Assembly: GCA_016868875.1 (NCBI GenBank)
Contig: VGFN01000001.1
Span: forward strand, 8,655-72,654
Reading direction: 5' to 3'
DNA length: 64,000 bases
DNA from: Bacteroidota bacterium
Lineage (GTDB): Bacteria > Bacteroidota > Bacteroidia > UBA7662
A model generated the notes under the pieces. The model did no database searches. It was not told the DNA's origin and saw only the letters and a list, made by a program, of their open reading frames with translations. Below, piece by piece: positions 1 through 8,723 of this stretch (position 1 is its first letter; every line of letters starts with the position of its first letter). A program made the position numbers and the translations under genes.

Positions 1-500
1 CCCTTGAACGAATCCGCAGCGTTCAAGAGCAGGCCGGCGATGCCGTTTTGTTGGCCTCTGAACCCATTGCCCACGAGGCCTTCCCCGATGCCCTATCCTG
101 TTCGCCCTTGCTTATTGAGGCCTCCGCCGACCGTAAGGATTGGTTTGGTGCGGAACAATTTGGACCCATCGCCTTTGTGATTCCTTATACCGACGTTGAC
201 CAAGCCATGAATTTGATGTTGGAACAAATTCAACAACACGGCGCGCTGAGCTGTGGCTTGTACTGTACCGATGCGGACCTGGCCGACCGCTTGGCCGACC
301 GCCTGGCGGTAGCCTTTGTGCCGGTTTCGTTGAACCTGACCGGTCCAATTTACTTGAACCAGCATGCGGCTTTTTCGGATTTCCACGGGACAGGTGGCAA
401 TGCCGCCGGGACCGCTTCCTTTTGTGATGCCAATTTTATTAACCAACGCATGGTATGGGTGGGTCGCCGCGATATGGTAGCCGTACACCCCAACGCCTAA
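1..500 (+). CDS. paaN: Phenylacetate degradation protein PaaN, C-terminal part (cut by window edge)
   Basis: The reading frame is open to the left edge (first full codon at base 3), so only the last ~165 residues are seen. The sequence resembles the C-terminal part of PaaN, the aldehyde-dehydrogenase-like protein of phenylacetate catabolism. It contains FGPIAFVI, VSLNLTGPIYLNQHAAFSDFHGTGGN written here as separate blocks (NLTGPIYLNQ, then HAAFSDFHGTGGN), and the closing VWVGRRD. PaaN-type proteins are thought to process the ring-opened intermediate of the phenylacetyl-CoA pathway; that role is family knowledge. paaE starts 4 bases after the stop, so both probably belong to one paa operon whose earlier genes lie outside the window. 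The TTG at 48 is internal, not a start. Confidence 0.85.
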   Translation, partial: LERIRSVQEQAGDAVLLASEPIAHEAFPDALSCSPLLIEASADRKDWFGAEQFGPIAFVIPYTDVDQAMNLMLEQIQQHGALSCGLYCTDADLADRLADRLAVAFVPVSLNLTGPIYLNQHAAFSDFHGTGGNAAGTASFCDANFINQRMVWVGRRDMVAVHPNA

Positions 501-504
501 TCTC

Positions 505-1578
505 ATGAACCAACCTCTTTCGCTTACCGTTGATCAACTTGTTCAGGAAACCCCGGATGCCCTCCTGATTTATTTTCGAACGGATCAAATCCAAACCTTT
601 GTCCCCGGGCAGTTCCTAACCCTGATGGTGAACATCCAAGGCACCACCCATCGACGCTCGTATTCGATCTTCACCGATCCAGCACAGCTTCCCCAAATCG
701 GGGTCTGCGTCAAGCGTTTGCCCGGTGGTTTGGTCTCCAATCATTTGCTGGACCACCTCAAGGAAGGGGATCGCATGGATGTTTTGCCTCCCTACGGGAA
801 TTTTGCCCTAGACCCTGCCTTGCCCACCCTGCCTTCGTTGGTCTTGGTTGGCGCTGGTTCGGGAATCACCCCCTTGTTTTCGATGTTATCCGCGGCTTTG
901 CGGCATCCTTCGGCTCCCCTTGTTCAACTAATCTACGGTAGCCGCAGTGCGAGTGAAGTGATCTTTGGCGAGGCCTTGAACCGACTTCAGGATGAATACC
1001 CCCAGCGCCTTCAGGTGTTGCATTGTTTGAGCCGTAGTCTGGAAGGTCAAGAATCGCTCAAAGGCTTGCACCACCACGGTCGCATCGATACCTCGGTCTT
1101 TGCCCAACACATCTCCAACCGGGAGGCCTCCTTTTACCTCTGCGGTCCCGAAGGCTTGGTGCACGATACCGAGTATTGGCTCCAAACCCAAGGCATTGCG
1201 GGCCAACGCATTCACAAAGAACTCTTTTTTCAATCCAGCCCCAAGGCGGCCGTTCCTCCACCAACACCTAGTTCGGTGGACGACGATCCGGGTGCCCTCC
1301 CCGTTGTCACCATCAAAGTGGACGGTAAGGTCTACGAATTTGCTGTGGAACCGGGCCGCTATATTTTGGAAACCGCGCTGGAACAAGGGATTGATTTGCC
1401 TTACGCCTGCACCATGGGGGTTTGCGGCATGTGCCGTGCCAAAAAAATATCCGGCGAAATGGCGATCGGCGATCAGGAAGCTATCAGCGCTTCCGAAATC
1501 GCTTCCGGAGCCTGCCTCACCTGCGTTGGTCGCCCTCTCTCCAACCGCCTGGTCATCGACTACGATGTCCCGAACTAA
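505..1578 (+). CDS. paaE: Phenylacetyl-CoA epoxidase reductase subunit PaaE
   Basis: This 357-residue protein has the architecture of PaaE/PaaK, the NADPH-dependent reductase that feeds electrons to the di-iron oxygenase of the phenylacetyl-CoA 1,2-epoxidase. An N-terminal ferredoxin-reductase FAD domain shows RRSYSI near residue 50. A nucleotide-binding domain follows with GAGSGITPL near residue 117 and CGPEGLV near residue 214. The C-terminal plant-type ferredoxin domain has Cys302, Cys307, Cys310 and Cys340 in the CX4CX2CX29C pattern of a [2Fe-2S] cluster. The ATG is 4 bases after the paaN stop. The oxygenase subunits PaaABCD are not in view. The next gene converges from the other strand 21 bases away. 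Confidence 0.92.
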   Translation: MNQPLSLTVDQLVQETPDALLIYFRTDQIQTFVPGQFLTLMVNIQGTTHRRSYSIFTDPAQLPQIGVCVKRLPGGLVSNHLLDHLKEGDRMDVLPPYGNFALDPALPTLPSLVLVGAGSGITPLFSMLSAALRHPSAPLVQLIYGSRSASEVIFGEALNRLQDEYPQRLQVLHCLSRSLEGQESLKGLHHHGRIDTSVFAQHISNREASFYLCGPEGLVHDTEYWLQTQGIAGQRIHKELFFQSSPKAAVPPPTPSSVDDDPGALPVVTIKVDGKVYEFAVEPGRYILETALEQGIDLPYACTMGVCGMCRAKKISGEMAIGDQEAISASEIASGACLTCVGRPLSNRLVIDYDVPN

Positions 1579-1599
1579 GAAAATTTTGGGCTGGCCCCT

Positions 1600-2832
1600 C
1601 TACGACAACCGCGACTCAAAGTCCTGGTAGCCAAAGCGCCGCACCAAATCAAACCGGCCTTCGCTGCGCCATATCCCGATGGAGGGAAGTTCCATCCCGT
1701 TGAAAGTATGGGTTTTGACCATGGTGTAATGCATCATGTCCAGGAAGATGAGGTCATCCCCGGCTTGGAGAGGCCGCTGGAATCCATAATTACCCACCTG
1801 GTCGCCGGCCAAACAGGACTGCCCACCCAATCGGTAGAGGTGTGGATGCGTGGCCGTTGCCTGCATCTCCGCCCCTAGGATGCGGGGCTGGTAAGGCATT
1901 TCGAGGACATCGGGTAAATGCGCCGTGATGCTGCTATCCAGGATGGCCACAGGCAAGGCCTCGGTTTCCATGATATCCAGGACCAGGGAGTGGAAATACC
2001 CCGTCTCCCAAACCAAAGCCGAACCCGGTTCCATGATCAGTTCAAGATGCGGAAATTGAGCCTTGAAGCCCGCGATGGCCTCGGCGGCTTGCTTCAAATC
2101 GTAATCCTCTCGACTCATCAAATGTCCTCCACCCAGGTTCATGGAGCGAACGCGTTGGAGCCATGGGCCAAAATCACGGGCCAGAATCGCCAGGGTTTGG
2201 GCCAAGGCGTCCGCCCCGCTTTCGCAAAGGTTATGGCAATGCAAAAAATCCGGTTCCAAACCGGCCTGCACCAGGGACGGGTACCCGCGCTCCAAGTCTT
2301 GAAGACGGGTTCCCAAACGAGAACCTGCGGCACAAGGGTTGTACAAGTCGGTACTGACCGGCGAATAGCCCGGGTTGATGCGCAATCCCAAGTGAATATC
2401 CGGTCGATGTTTTCGAAAATTCGGCCCGTGTTGCAAAAGTTGCGAAACCGAATTCAAGGAAACGTGGTCCGCCATGCCGGCGATTTCCTCCACTTGACCC
2501 GGAGGATAGGCCGGCATAAAGATGTGTTGAGAACTCCCAAAACGGGTCGCCCCCAGGCGGAGTTCATGCAAAGACGAGGCCGTGGTTCCGTGCACCGCCT
2601 CTCGCATGGTATCAAATACCGAAAACATCGCAAAACCCTTGAGGGCCAGGATAAACTGCACCGGTACCCTACGTTGCAATTCGGTGTAGAAGGCCATATT
2701 GGCACGCAATCGGTCTTCGTCCATCACAAAGCTTGGTGATGGAATTTGATTCCAAGCCAAGCGACCCGGGTCGTACGATTCCCGCAAGGCCCTCAAGGCC
2801 TCCAGATCACGCATGGGATTCGTAATCGTCAA
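1600..2832 (-). CDS. nspC: Carboxynorspermidine/carboxyspermidine decarboxylase
   Basis: A fold-III PLP-dependent decarboxylase of 410 residues, related to diaminopimelate and ornithine decarboxylases. It removes the carboxyl group of carboxyspermidine or carboxynorspermidine to give the triamine. Visible marks are the PLP lysine in FILALKGFAMF (Lys65), a glycine-rich phosphate-binding loop NLGGGHLMS, EPGSALVWETGYF, and the active-site cysteine context GGQSCLAGDQVG. It is the last gene of a ychF-agmatinase-dehydrogenase-decarboxylase run and overlaps the dehydrogenase end by 26 bases; a second in-frame ATG at 2814 would cut the overlap to 8 bases. With the upstream agmatinase making putrescine, spermidine is the likely product. 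Confidence 0.9.
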   Translation of the reverse strand: MTITNPMRDLEALRALRESYDPGRLAWNQIPSPSFVMDEDRLRANMAFYTELQRRVPVQFILALKGFAMFSVFDTMREAVHGTTASSLHELRLGATRFGSSQHIFMPAYPPGQVEEIAGMADHVSLNSVSQLLQHGPNFRKHRPDIHLGLRINPGYSPVSTDLYNPCAAGSRLGTRLQDLERGYPSLVQAGLEPDFLHCHNLCESGADALAQTLAILARDFGPWLQRVRSMNLGGGHLMSREDYDLKQAAEAIAGFKAQFPHLELIMEPGSALVWETGYFHSLVLDIMETEALPVAILDSSITAHLPDVLEMPYQPRILGAEMQATATHPHLYRLGGQSCLAGDQVGNYGFQRPLQAGDDLIFLDMMHYTMVKTHTFNGMELPSIGIWRSEGRFDLVRRFGYQDFESRLS

Positions 2833-4021
2833 AAGGCGAGGGTCCGTCGACCACTTCGTGCCAAGGAAGACCGTAAAGCCCCAAATCTTTCATAAAGGGG
2901 TCCGGATTGAATTCTTCGACGTTGAAAACGCCCTTGCCGGACCAAGTTCCTTCCATCATCATTTTGGCTCCAATCATGGCCGGTACCCCGGTGGTATAGG
3001 AGACCGCCTGGGCACCGATTTCCCGGTAAACTTCGGCGTGATCGCAATTGTTCCAAACATAATAGTGCTTGGGCTGACCATCCTTCAACCCTCGGATATG
3101 GCAACCTATCGAGGTCTGACCCTGGTATCCCGCACCCAACGACGAAGGCTCGGGCAAAACCGCCTTGAGAAATTCCAAGGGGACTATGGACTGACCCTGA
3201 AACTGTATCGGAGCGATGGACGTCATCCCCACATTCTCCAAAACCCGCAAATGGGTTAGGTATTGTTGACCGAAGGTCATCCAGAAACGTGCTCTGCGCA
3301 GGGAGGGGAAATTCTTGACCAGTGACTCCAATTCCTCGTGGTAGAGGAGGTACGAATCCTTGGGGCCAACACCTGGATAATCTATGGGTTGATGAACGCT
3401 GAGCGGTTCGGTTTCGACCCAACGTCCGTTTTCGAAGTAGCGACCCTTTTGGGTGATTTCCCGGATATTGATTTCGGGATTAAAATTGGTCGCGAAAGCT
3501 TTGCCATGGTCTCCGGCATTGCAATCCACGATGTCCAGGTAATGCAATTCGTCCAGATGATGCTTGGCGGCATAGGCGGTGAAGACCCCGGTGACCCCAG
3601 GGTCAAAACCGCAGCCCAACAAGGCCATCAGGCCTGCCTCGGCAAAGCGATCGTGGTAGGCCCATTGCCAATGGTATTCGAATTTGGCCACGTCCTTGGG
3701 CTCGTAATTGGCCGTATCCAGGTAATGCACCCCGCATTGGAGGCAGGCCTCCATGATGGTCAGGTCTTGGTAAGGCAGGGCCACATTGATGCACAGAGTG
3801 GGCTTGAAATCCTTCATAAGGGCCACCAATTGGGGAACCACATCGGCATCCACCGCGGCGGTTGATACATGGCTTTTACCGATTTCGGCCGCAATGCGAT
3901 CGCATTTGGACCGGGTTCTGGAAGCCAGCATCAGGTCACCAAAGACTTCCGGCAAGGAGGCGCATTTGTGGGCTACCACGGCCCCTACCCCACCGGCTCC
4001 AATAATCAAGGTTCTTTTCAT
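2807..4021 (-). CDS. Carboxynorspermidine/carboxyspermidine dehydrogenase (Lys1/saccharopine dehydrogenase-like)
   Basis: This 404-residue protein opens with a Rossmann dinucleotide-binding motif, IGAGGVGAVVAHKCA, and continues as a saccharopine-dehydrogenase-like protein of the carboxynorspermidine synthase type (CVALPYQDL-like region reads INVALPYQDLTIMEACL, then LGCGFDPGVTGVF and ETGVPAM-like TTGVPAMIGAKMM). The family reductively condenses a diamine (putrescine or diaminopropane) with aspartate semialdehyde using NADPH. It sits between agmatinase and nspC, the textbook neighbour order for the alternative spermidine pathway. The gap to the agmatinase gene is only 37 bases, so the genes are probably co-transcribed. 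Confidence 0.9.
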   Translation of the reverse strand: MKRTLIIGAGGVGAVVAHKCASLPEVFGDLMLASRTRSKCDRIAAEIGKSHVSTAAVDADVVPQLVALMKDFKPTLCINVALPYQDLTIMEACLQCGVHYLDTANYEPKDVAKFEYHWQWAYHDRFAEAGLMALLGCGFDPGVTGVFTAYAAKHHLDELHYLDIVDCNAGDHGKAFATNFNPEINIREITQKGRYFENGRWVETEPLSVHQPIDYPGVGPKDSYLLYHEELESLVKNFPSLRRARFWMTFGQQYLTHLRVLENVGMTSIAPIQFQGQSIVPLEFLKAVLPEPSSLGAGYQGQTSIGCHIRGLKDGQPKHYYVWNNCDHAEVYREIGAQAVSYTTGVPAMIGAKMMMEGTWSGKGVFNVEEFNPDPFMKDLGLYGLPWHEVVDGPSPFDDYESHA

Positions 4022-4058
4022 AACAATTTATAAATTTAAGAAGCTAAGGGTTGAAAAT

Positions 4059-5123
4059 TCATTTTTGGGAGGATGCCAAACACAAGTTACATAGTTTGTA
4101 CAGAATCCTTGCCCCCACGTTGGCATTCCATTCGCGGTCTCCTTTGGAAGGGGCCACTTCGCAGAGGTCAAAGCCAATAATTTCCCTGCCGCTGAGGTAC
4201 AATGTCTCCAGCAAATGGATGGCTTGGGCATAGGCAAGGCCGCCGGGTACAGGGGTTCCTGTTCCGGGACAGTTAAAGGGCTCCAAGCCATCGATGTCAA
4301 AACTTACATAGACCTTGTCCGGTAAATCCTTGATGATGTCCACACAGAGGTTGTTCCAATGTTGGCCGCGGAAGCTGGCGGCCTGCAGATCATGGTCGAA
4401 CCATGAGCGGATGCGGTCATCTTCCTGGGCCAATTCCTTCTCGGCAGGGCAATAATCTCGAATCCCCACCTGAACCAAGGAAGTCAACGACGGAATCTGC
4501 AAAGCATTGAACATGATGGACGCATGGGAATACCTAAAACCTTCGTAGGCTTCTCTCAAATCCATATGCGCATCAATTTGCAAAATCCCGAAAGCCCCGT
4601 GCTTTTCCCCCAAGGCTTGCATCAATCCCAAAGGCGTGGAATGATCTCCTCCCAAAACAGCTACCTTCTGCCCATGCTCCAAGAAGGTCCGTGATTGCTC
4701 ACGAACCCAGTCCAACAAATAACCGCATTTCTCGTTGGCAGTGTCCAAGCCTTCCATCATGGCCTTGGCCTTGGATTCCTCCATGCCCGTCTCCAACCAA
4801 TGCAGGTAGCTCTCAACCCATGGACGTTCGACTTTGGAACGTTGTTGCCAACGCAAGTCGATGGGCAGCATATGCCTGGGCAAATTCCAGGCTTGGTCCA
4901 CGGCTGGGTCCTCCAGGTCCAATTGGGGCGATGCGTCCAAGACCGCTTGCGGGCCTTTGCGTGTTCCATCACCGTAGGATACCGTCAGGTCCCAGGGGAC
5001 CGGCAGAATGATCAAGGAGGCCTCCTCTGCGGAATACGGCAAACCAAAGAGGTGCTCCCCCTTCTGACCCACGCTGTTGGGATCAGGCGTACTGCGGTGA
5101 ACGGAATGCTCCATGGGATTCAA
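4059..5123 (-). CDS. speB: Agmatinase / ureohydrolase family protein
   Basis: A 354-residue ureohydrolase with all the manganese-binding motifs of the arginase/agmatinase superfamily: GGDHS (His161), DAHMD (Asp184, His186, Asp188) and SFDID (Asp276, Asp278). The protein is longer than typical bacterial SpeB (~300 residues), mainly because of an N-terminal extension and an inserted helical stretch around residues 95-145. Its position directly before the carboxyspermidine genes argues for agmatinase, giving putrescine and urea from agmatine. Arginase or formiminoglutamase cannot be excluded from sequence alone. No arginine decarboxylase is in the window. It starts 3 bases after the ychF stop. 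Confidence 0.85.
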   Translation of the reverse strand: MNPMEHSVHRSTPDPNSVGQKGEHLFGLPYSAEEASLIILPVPWDLTVSYGDGTRKGPQAVLDASPQLDLEDPAVDQAWNLPRHMLPIDLRWQQRSKVERPWVESYLHWLETGMEESKAKAMMEGLDTANEKCGYLLDWVREQSRTFLEHGQKVAVLGGDHSTPLGLMQALGEKHGAFGILQIDAHMDLREAYEGFRYSHASIMFNALQIPSLTSLVQVGIRDYCPAEKELAQEDDRIRSWFDHDLQAASFRGQHWNNLCVDIIKDLPDKVYVSFDIDGLEPFNCPGTGTPVPGGLAYAQAIHLLETLYLSGREIIGFDLCEVAPSKGDREWNANVGARILYKLCNLCLASSQK

Positions 5124-5126
5124 TTT

Positions 5127-6224
5127 TCAGACATTGAAACGGAATAACATAATATCCCCGTCTTGCACCAGGTAGGACTTCCCTTCGAGGCCAACTTTGC
5201 CGGCCTCCCTGCAGGCTGCCCAGGATTCGTACTTCACAAAATCTTCGTAATGAATGACTTCCGCTTTGATAAAACCTTTTTCGAAATCGCTGTGAATCGC
5301 GCCAGCGGCCTGCGGTGCCAAGGTGCCTTGGGGTATGGTCCAGGCCCGCACCTCTTTCTCGCCTGCTGTGAAATACGTCTGCAAGCGGAGTAGTTGGTAG
5401 GCAGCCCTAAGCAATCGCTCGACGCCGCTGGTTTCGATCCCCGCATCCCGCAGAAAGTCTTGCCGATCTTCGAAGGATTCCAGCTCTGCAATTTCAGATT
5501 CCAATGCCGCGCAAATGATCATGACTTCTGCCCCTTCGGCCAAAGCCATGGCGCGGACCTCTTCGACCATGGGATTTCCTTGGGTCAAGTCATCGGCCGC
5601 AACATTGCATACATACAGAACAGGTTTGGAGGTCAACAGAAACAGATCGTGAATGCCTGCTCTTTCCTCCTCGCTGAGGCCCTGCGCTCTTACCGATTCG
5701 CCCCTTTCTAAACCGGCTTTGACCTTGAGCAAGGTATCCAAGAGTTGTTTGGCCTCCTTATCCCCCGCTTTGGCCGCGCGTTCGGTTCGGGCAAGGCGTT
5801 TATCCACGGAGTCCAAGTCTTTGAGCTGCAATTCGGTATCAATAATTTCTTTGTCCGACAAAGGGTCAACCCTGCCATGGACATGGACAATGTTCGGATC
5901 GTCGAAGCAGCGCAACACATGCAGAATGGCATCCGTCTCTCGAATATTGGCCAGAAATTGATTGCCTAGGCCCTCGCCTTTGCTGGCTCCCTGCACCAAG
6001 CCGGCAATGTCCACCATTTCGATGGTGTTGGGGACCAGATTTTGAGGCTTCACCAATTCAGCCAATCGATTCAGACGCTGATCGGGAACGGTGATGGTGC
6101 CCACGTTGGGCTCGATGGTGCAGAACGGAAAATTGGCCGCTTGAGCCCTTGCATTCGACAAGCAATTGAAGAGAGTCGATTTACCGACATTGGGAAGACC
6201 AACGATACCGCATTGAAGGGCCAT
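5127..6224 (-). CDS. ychF: Redox-regulated ribosome-binding ATPase YchF (OLA1 family)
   Basis: A full-length 365-residue Obg-like P-loop protein. The N-terminal G domain has GLPNVGKS (residues 9-16) and the switch DIAGLVQGASKGEGLGNQFL. The usual guanine-specificity motif is altered in this family, which therefore prefers ATP. The C-terminal TGS domain ends in GDIMLFRFNV, the usual YchF ending. YchF binds the ribosome and is linked to stress responses. It appears to be first in the polyamine operon (3 bases before the agmatinase start). The 64 bases upstream hold no clear TAnnTTTG box. Confidence 0.97.
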   Translation of the reverse strand: MALQCGIVGLPNVGKSTLFNCLSNARAQAANFPFCTIEPNVGTITVPDQRLNRLAELVKPQNLVPNTIEMVDIAGLVQGASKGEGLGNQFLANIRETDAILHVLRCFDDPNIVHVHGRVDPLSDKEIIDTELQLKDLDSVDKRLARTERAAKAGDKEAKQLLDTLLKVKAGLERGESVRAQGLSEEERAGIHDLFLLTSKPVLYVCNVAADDLTQGNPMVEEVRAMALAEGAEVMIICAALESEIAELESFEDRQDFLRDAGIETSGVERLLRAAYQLLRLQTYFTAGEKEVRAWTIPQGTLAPQAAGAIHSDFEKGFIKAEVIHYEDFVKYESWAACREAGKVGLEGKSYLVQDGDIMLFRFNV

Positions 6225-6288
6225 GGAGTTATTAGATTAGGGAAGGGTGTTGTGACGAACAGGGATGAACTTGATAAGGAATACAATG

Positions 6289-6822
6289 TCAGCGGTAGCG
6301 ATCTTTCTCGGAACGGTCCGGATAGAACATGAACAAAGGAAAGGTGAAGCGGCCTGCCCAGACTTGAACACCAGGCCTGTAAAAGGGTAGGACTTCGTAA
6401 ACAATTTCAAAATTCAAATGTCGCTTAGGGAGCGGAACTGCCCCGCCCAAGCCCAGGCCCAGGGAACCACGCTTGACGGCGTACGGTCTGGTAATGATGC
6501 GATTGTACCCAACGTACGGGTGGAGGTAGAGCATTTTGTAGCCAAAATATTTAAGCCCAAAATCGGCGGAGAATTGGTCGTTGGCGTTTTGGTAGGCTAG
6601 GTATTGAAGGCCGACATTGGCATGCCAGGAGCCTGCAATATGGGCATCCCCCTCGAGGCGCGGCCCTACCCCGTTGCTGACTGGCTGACCCTGGTACTTG
6701 ACCTGACCGGCCTGCATCCCCAACGAAAGGAAATCGGCCTTACGCATTTGGGCATAGGTTGAACCTATCAAGGACATCGCCAAGACTAGGACTATCCACC
6801 TCAAGATTGAATTTTTGATCAC
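6289..6822 (-). CDS. Predicted outer-membrane beta-barrel-like protein, unknown function
   Basis: A 177-residue protein when read from a GTG at 6822. That start gives a clean signal peptide (positively charged IKN, hydrophobic ILRWIVLVLAMSLIG, then STYAQ). The longer frame from 6876 would place an implausible extension before it and overlap the divergent gene. The mature part is rich in alternating hydrophobic and aromatic segments with glycines (GLGLGGAVPLP, LHPYVGYNR, FTFPLFMFYP), the look of a small outer-membrane barrel. I do not recognise a named family. A perfect -7 box lies 3 bases before the GTG. It is divergent from the ABC exporter. Confidence 0.7.
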   Translation of the reverse strand: MIKNSILRWIVLVLAMSLIGSTYAQMRKADFLSLGMQAGQVKYQGQPVSNGVGPRLEGDAHIAGSWHANVGLQYLAYQNANDQFSADFGLKYFGYKMLYLHPYVGYNRIITRPYAVKRGSLGLGLGGAVPLPKRHLNFEIVYEVLPFYRPGVQVWAGRFTFPLFMFYPDRSEKDRYR

Positions 6823-6825
6823 GCA

Positions 6826-6833
6826 CAAAAGTA
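6826..6833 (-). promoter_or_regulatory. Bacteroidota -7 promoter box, 3 bases before the GTG start
   Basis: On the minus strand the sequence is TACTTTTG, an exact match to TAnnTTTG. No TTG lies at the expected -33 distance; the closest is TTC with a 20-base spacer. With the box ending 3 bases before the start codon, transcription would begin at or next to the GTG, so the mRNA would be leaderless. Confidence 0.5.
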
Positions 6834-6879
6834 CTCCCCCTGCAGTCAGGGCCGAAGGTTTGAACGAAATTTGCAACCC

Positions 6880-8667
6880 ATGATTTACAAAACCCTCGTG
6901 GGCTATTTCAAGCCCTACGGACCCGCGGTCCTGCTAACCTTTGGTTTGGCGGCCATCAACCAAGTTTTCTCCTTGCTGGATCCCTTTATTCTCCAAAAAA
7001 TTATCGACCGAATTGCGGTCGCAGCCAAGGAAGGTCGCCTGCAATCGTGGTCCAACCAGGACTTTTTGGAGGCCTCGGGGCTTTTGGTTCTGGCCGCTTT
7101 GGGGGTGGCCATGGTGAGCCGCATTGCCAAGAACCTGCAGGATTACATGGTCAATCGAATCACCCAGCAGGTCGGGGCCCGCATGTACAGCGATGGATTG
7201 CGGCATGCTTTGAGCCTACCCTACGAAGACTTTGAGGACGCCCGTTCGGGGCAAACCCTCGGCATTCTCCAGAAGGTAAGGGCCGATGTAGAAAAATTGG
7301 TTTCAGCGGTCATCAATGTCCTGTTTACCTCCTTGGTGGGCATTGTTTTTGTCATGGTGTACGCGTTGAATGTGTACTGGGTCATTGCACCGGTTTATTT
7401 CTTGTCCATTCCCCTATTGGGCGTTTTGAGCTCCTTTTTGAGCCGTAAAATCAAGGCGGTACAGTCCCGAATTGTCAACCAAACAACGGAATTGGCCGGC
7501 GCCACCACCGAATCTCTTCGCAACATCGAACTTATCAAAAGTTTGGGGCTCATCGAACAGGAGGACCATCGTTTACGCGGTGTTACCCAGCGAATCCTGG
7601 GTTTAGAACTCACCAAAATCAAGTACATGCGAAGCTTGAGTTTTGTGCAGGGGACCTTTGTGAACCTAATGCGCAACCTCATCGTGCTCATGATGTTGTA
7701 TTTGATTTTCAAGGACAAAATTTCTCTGGGGCAGTTTTTTTCCTTGTTTATGTACAGTTTTTACATTTTCAATCCGCTACAGGAATGGGGCAATGTCCTG
7801 CAAATTTTTCGCGAAACCGAAATTTCGCTACGCCGTTTTCAAGACCTGATGTCCCGATCACCGGAAGCCCAACCAGCCCAGGCTCAAGCCCTAAAATTCA
7901 TACAATCCATTCAATTCCAAGGTGTTACCTATCGACATCGGAGCGCTGAGCATCCGGCGGTCGAGGACCTGAATCTGCATTTGGAACAAGGACAGACCTA
8001 CGCCTTTGTGGGGCCCAGCGGTAGCGGCAAAACCACCCTTATCAAGCTTCTCCTGGGCCTCTACCAACCGCGTAGCGGAAAGATTCATGTGAACGGCATT
8101 TCTTCCACCGAAATTAACCTCAACGATTTGCGCTTGGCCACGGGTTTGGTTGCCCAGGATACCCAATTGTTCGCGGGGACCATTGGTGACAACCTACGCT
8201 TTGTCGCCCCTGATGCGGATGACGCCGCCTGCCTAGAGTCCATGAGGCAAGCCTCTTGCACGGCCCTGTTGGAAAGGGCCCCCTCGGGCCTGGACACCAC
8301 CATTGGCGAAGGAGGGGTCAAGCTCTCTGGGGGCGAGAAACAACGTTTATCAATCGCCCGCGCTTTGTTGCGTCACCCTTCCCTGCTGGTCTTTGACGAA
8401 GCCACCTCCGCCCTGGATTCTCTAACCGAGGAAGGCATCACGCGTACGCTTCAAGAACTTTCCGGCTGGCGCAAGCATACCGTGATTTTGGTGGCCCACC
8501 GACTGAGCACGGTCATGCATGCCGATCGTATTCACGTAATGGAAAAAGGTCGCATCGTGGAAGCGGGAACCCACGACGAATTGGTCGAAGCCCGAGGACT
8601 GTATTACGCCATGTGGAGGCAACAAATTGGTGAAAGACGAGAGAGCCAGGCTGCGACTCTTGGGTAA
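6880..8667 (+). CDS. ABC exporter, fused membrane and ATPase domains (MsbA/MDR-like)
   Basis: A half-transporter of 595 residues from the ATG at 6880; a TTG at 6871 is also in frame but the ATG is preferred. The N-terminal half is a six-helix exporter membrane domain. The C-terminal ATPase has Walker A GPSGSGKTT, the signature LSGGEKQR, Walker B LLVFDEATSALD and the switch histidine in LVAHRLS. Such proteins work as homodimers exporting lipids, peptides or drugs; the substrate cannot be read from the sequence. The gene stands alone, divergent from the small outer-membrane protein. Confidence 0.9.
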   Translation: MIYKTLVGYFKPYGPAVLLTFGLAAINQVFSLLDPFILQKIIDRIAVAAKEGRLQSWSNQDFLEASGLLVLAALGVAMVSRIAKNLQDYMVNRITQQVGARMYSDGLRHALSLPYEDFEDARSGQTLGILQKVRADVEKLVSAVINVLFTSLVGIVFVMVYALNVYWVIAPVYFLSIPLLGVLSSFLSRKIKAVQSRIVNQTTELAGATTESLRNIELIKSLGLIEQEDHRLRGVTQRILGLELTKIKYMRSLSFVQGTFVNLMRNLIVLMMLYLIFKDKISLGQFFSLFMYSFYIFNPLQEWGNVLQIFRETEISLRRFQDLMSRSPEAQPAQAQALKFIQSIQFQGVTYRHRSAEHPAVEDLNLHLEQGQTYAFVGPSGSGKTTLIKLLLGLYQPRSGKIHVNGISSTEINLNDLRLATGLVAQDTQLFAGTIGDNLRFVAPDADDAACLESMRQASCTALLERAPSGLDTTIGEGGVKLSGGEKQRLSIARALLRHPSLLVFDEATSALDSLTEEGITRTLQELSGWRKHTVILVAHRLSTVMHADRIHVMEKGRIVEAGTHDELVEARGLYYAMWRQQIGERRESQAATLG

Positions 8668-8723
8668 TCCTCCCTTATTTTGGTCCCTCATTACGAAAAA
8701 ACACTATAGTCAAAACCTCCAAG

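Noticed and set aside
928..1386. 152-residue minus-strand open frame inside paaE
   Set aside because: Antisense shadow of paaE; base composition keeps the opposite frame open.
1918..2739. 273-residue plus-strand open frame
   Set aside because: It lies wholly antisense to nspC, which has clear PLP-enzyme motifs; the opposing translation shows no domain.
3338..3865. 175-residue plus-strand open frame
   Set aside because: Antisense to the carboxyspermidine dehydrogenase gene with no recognisable motif.
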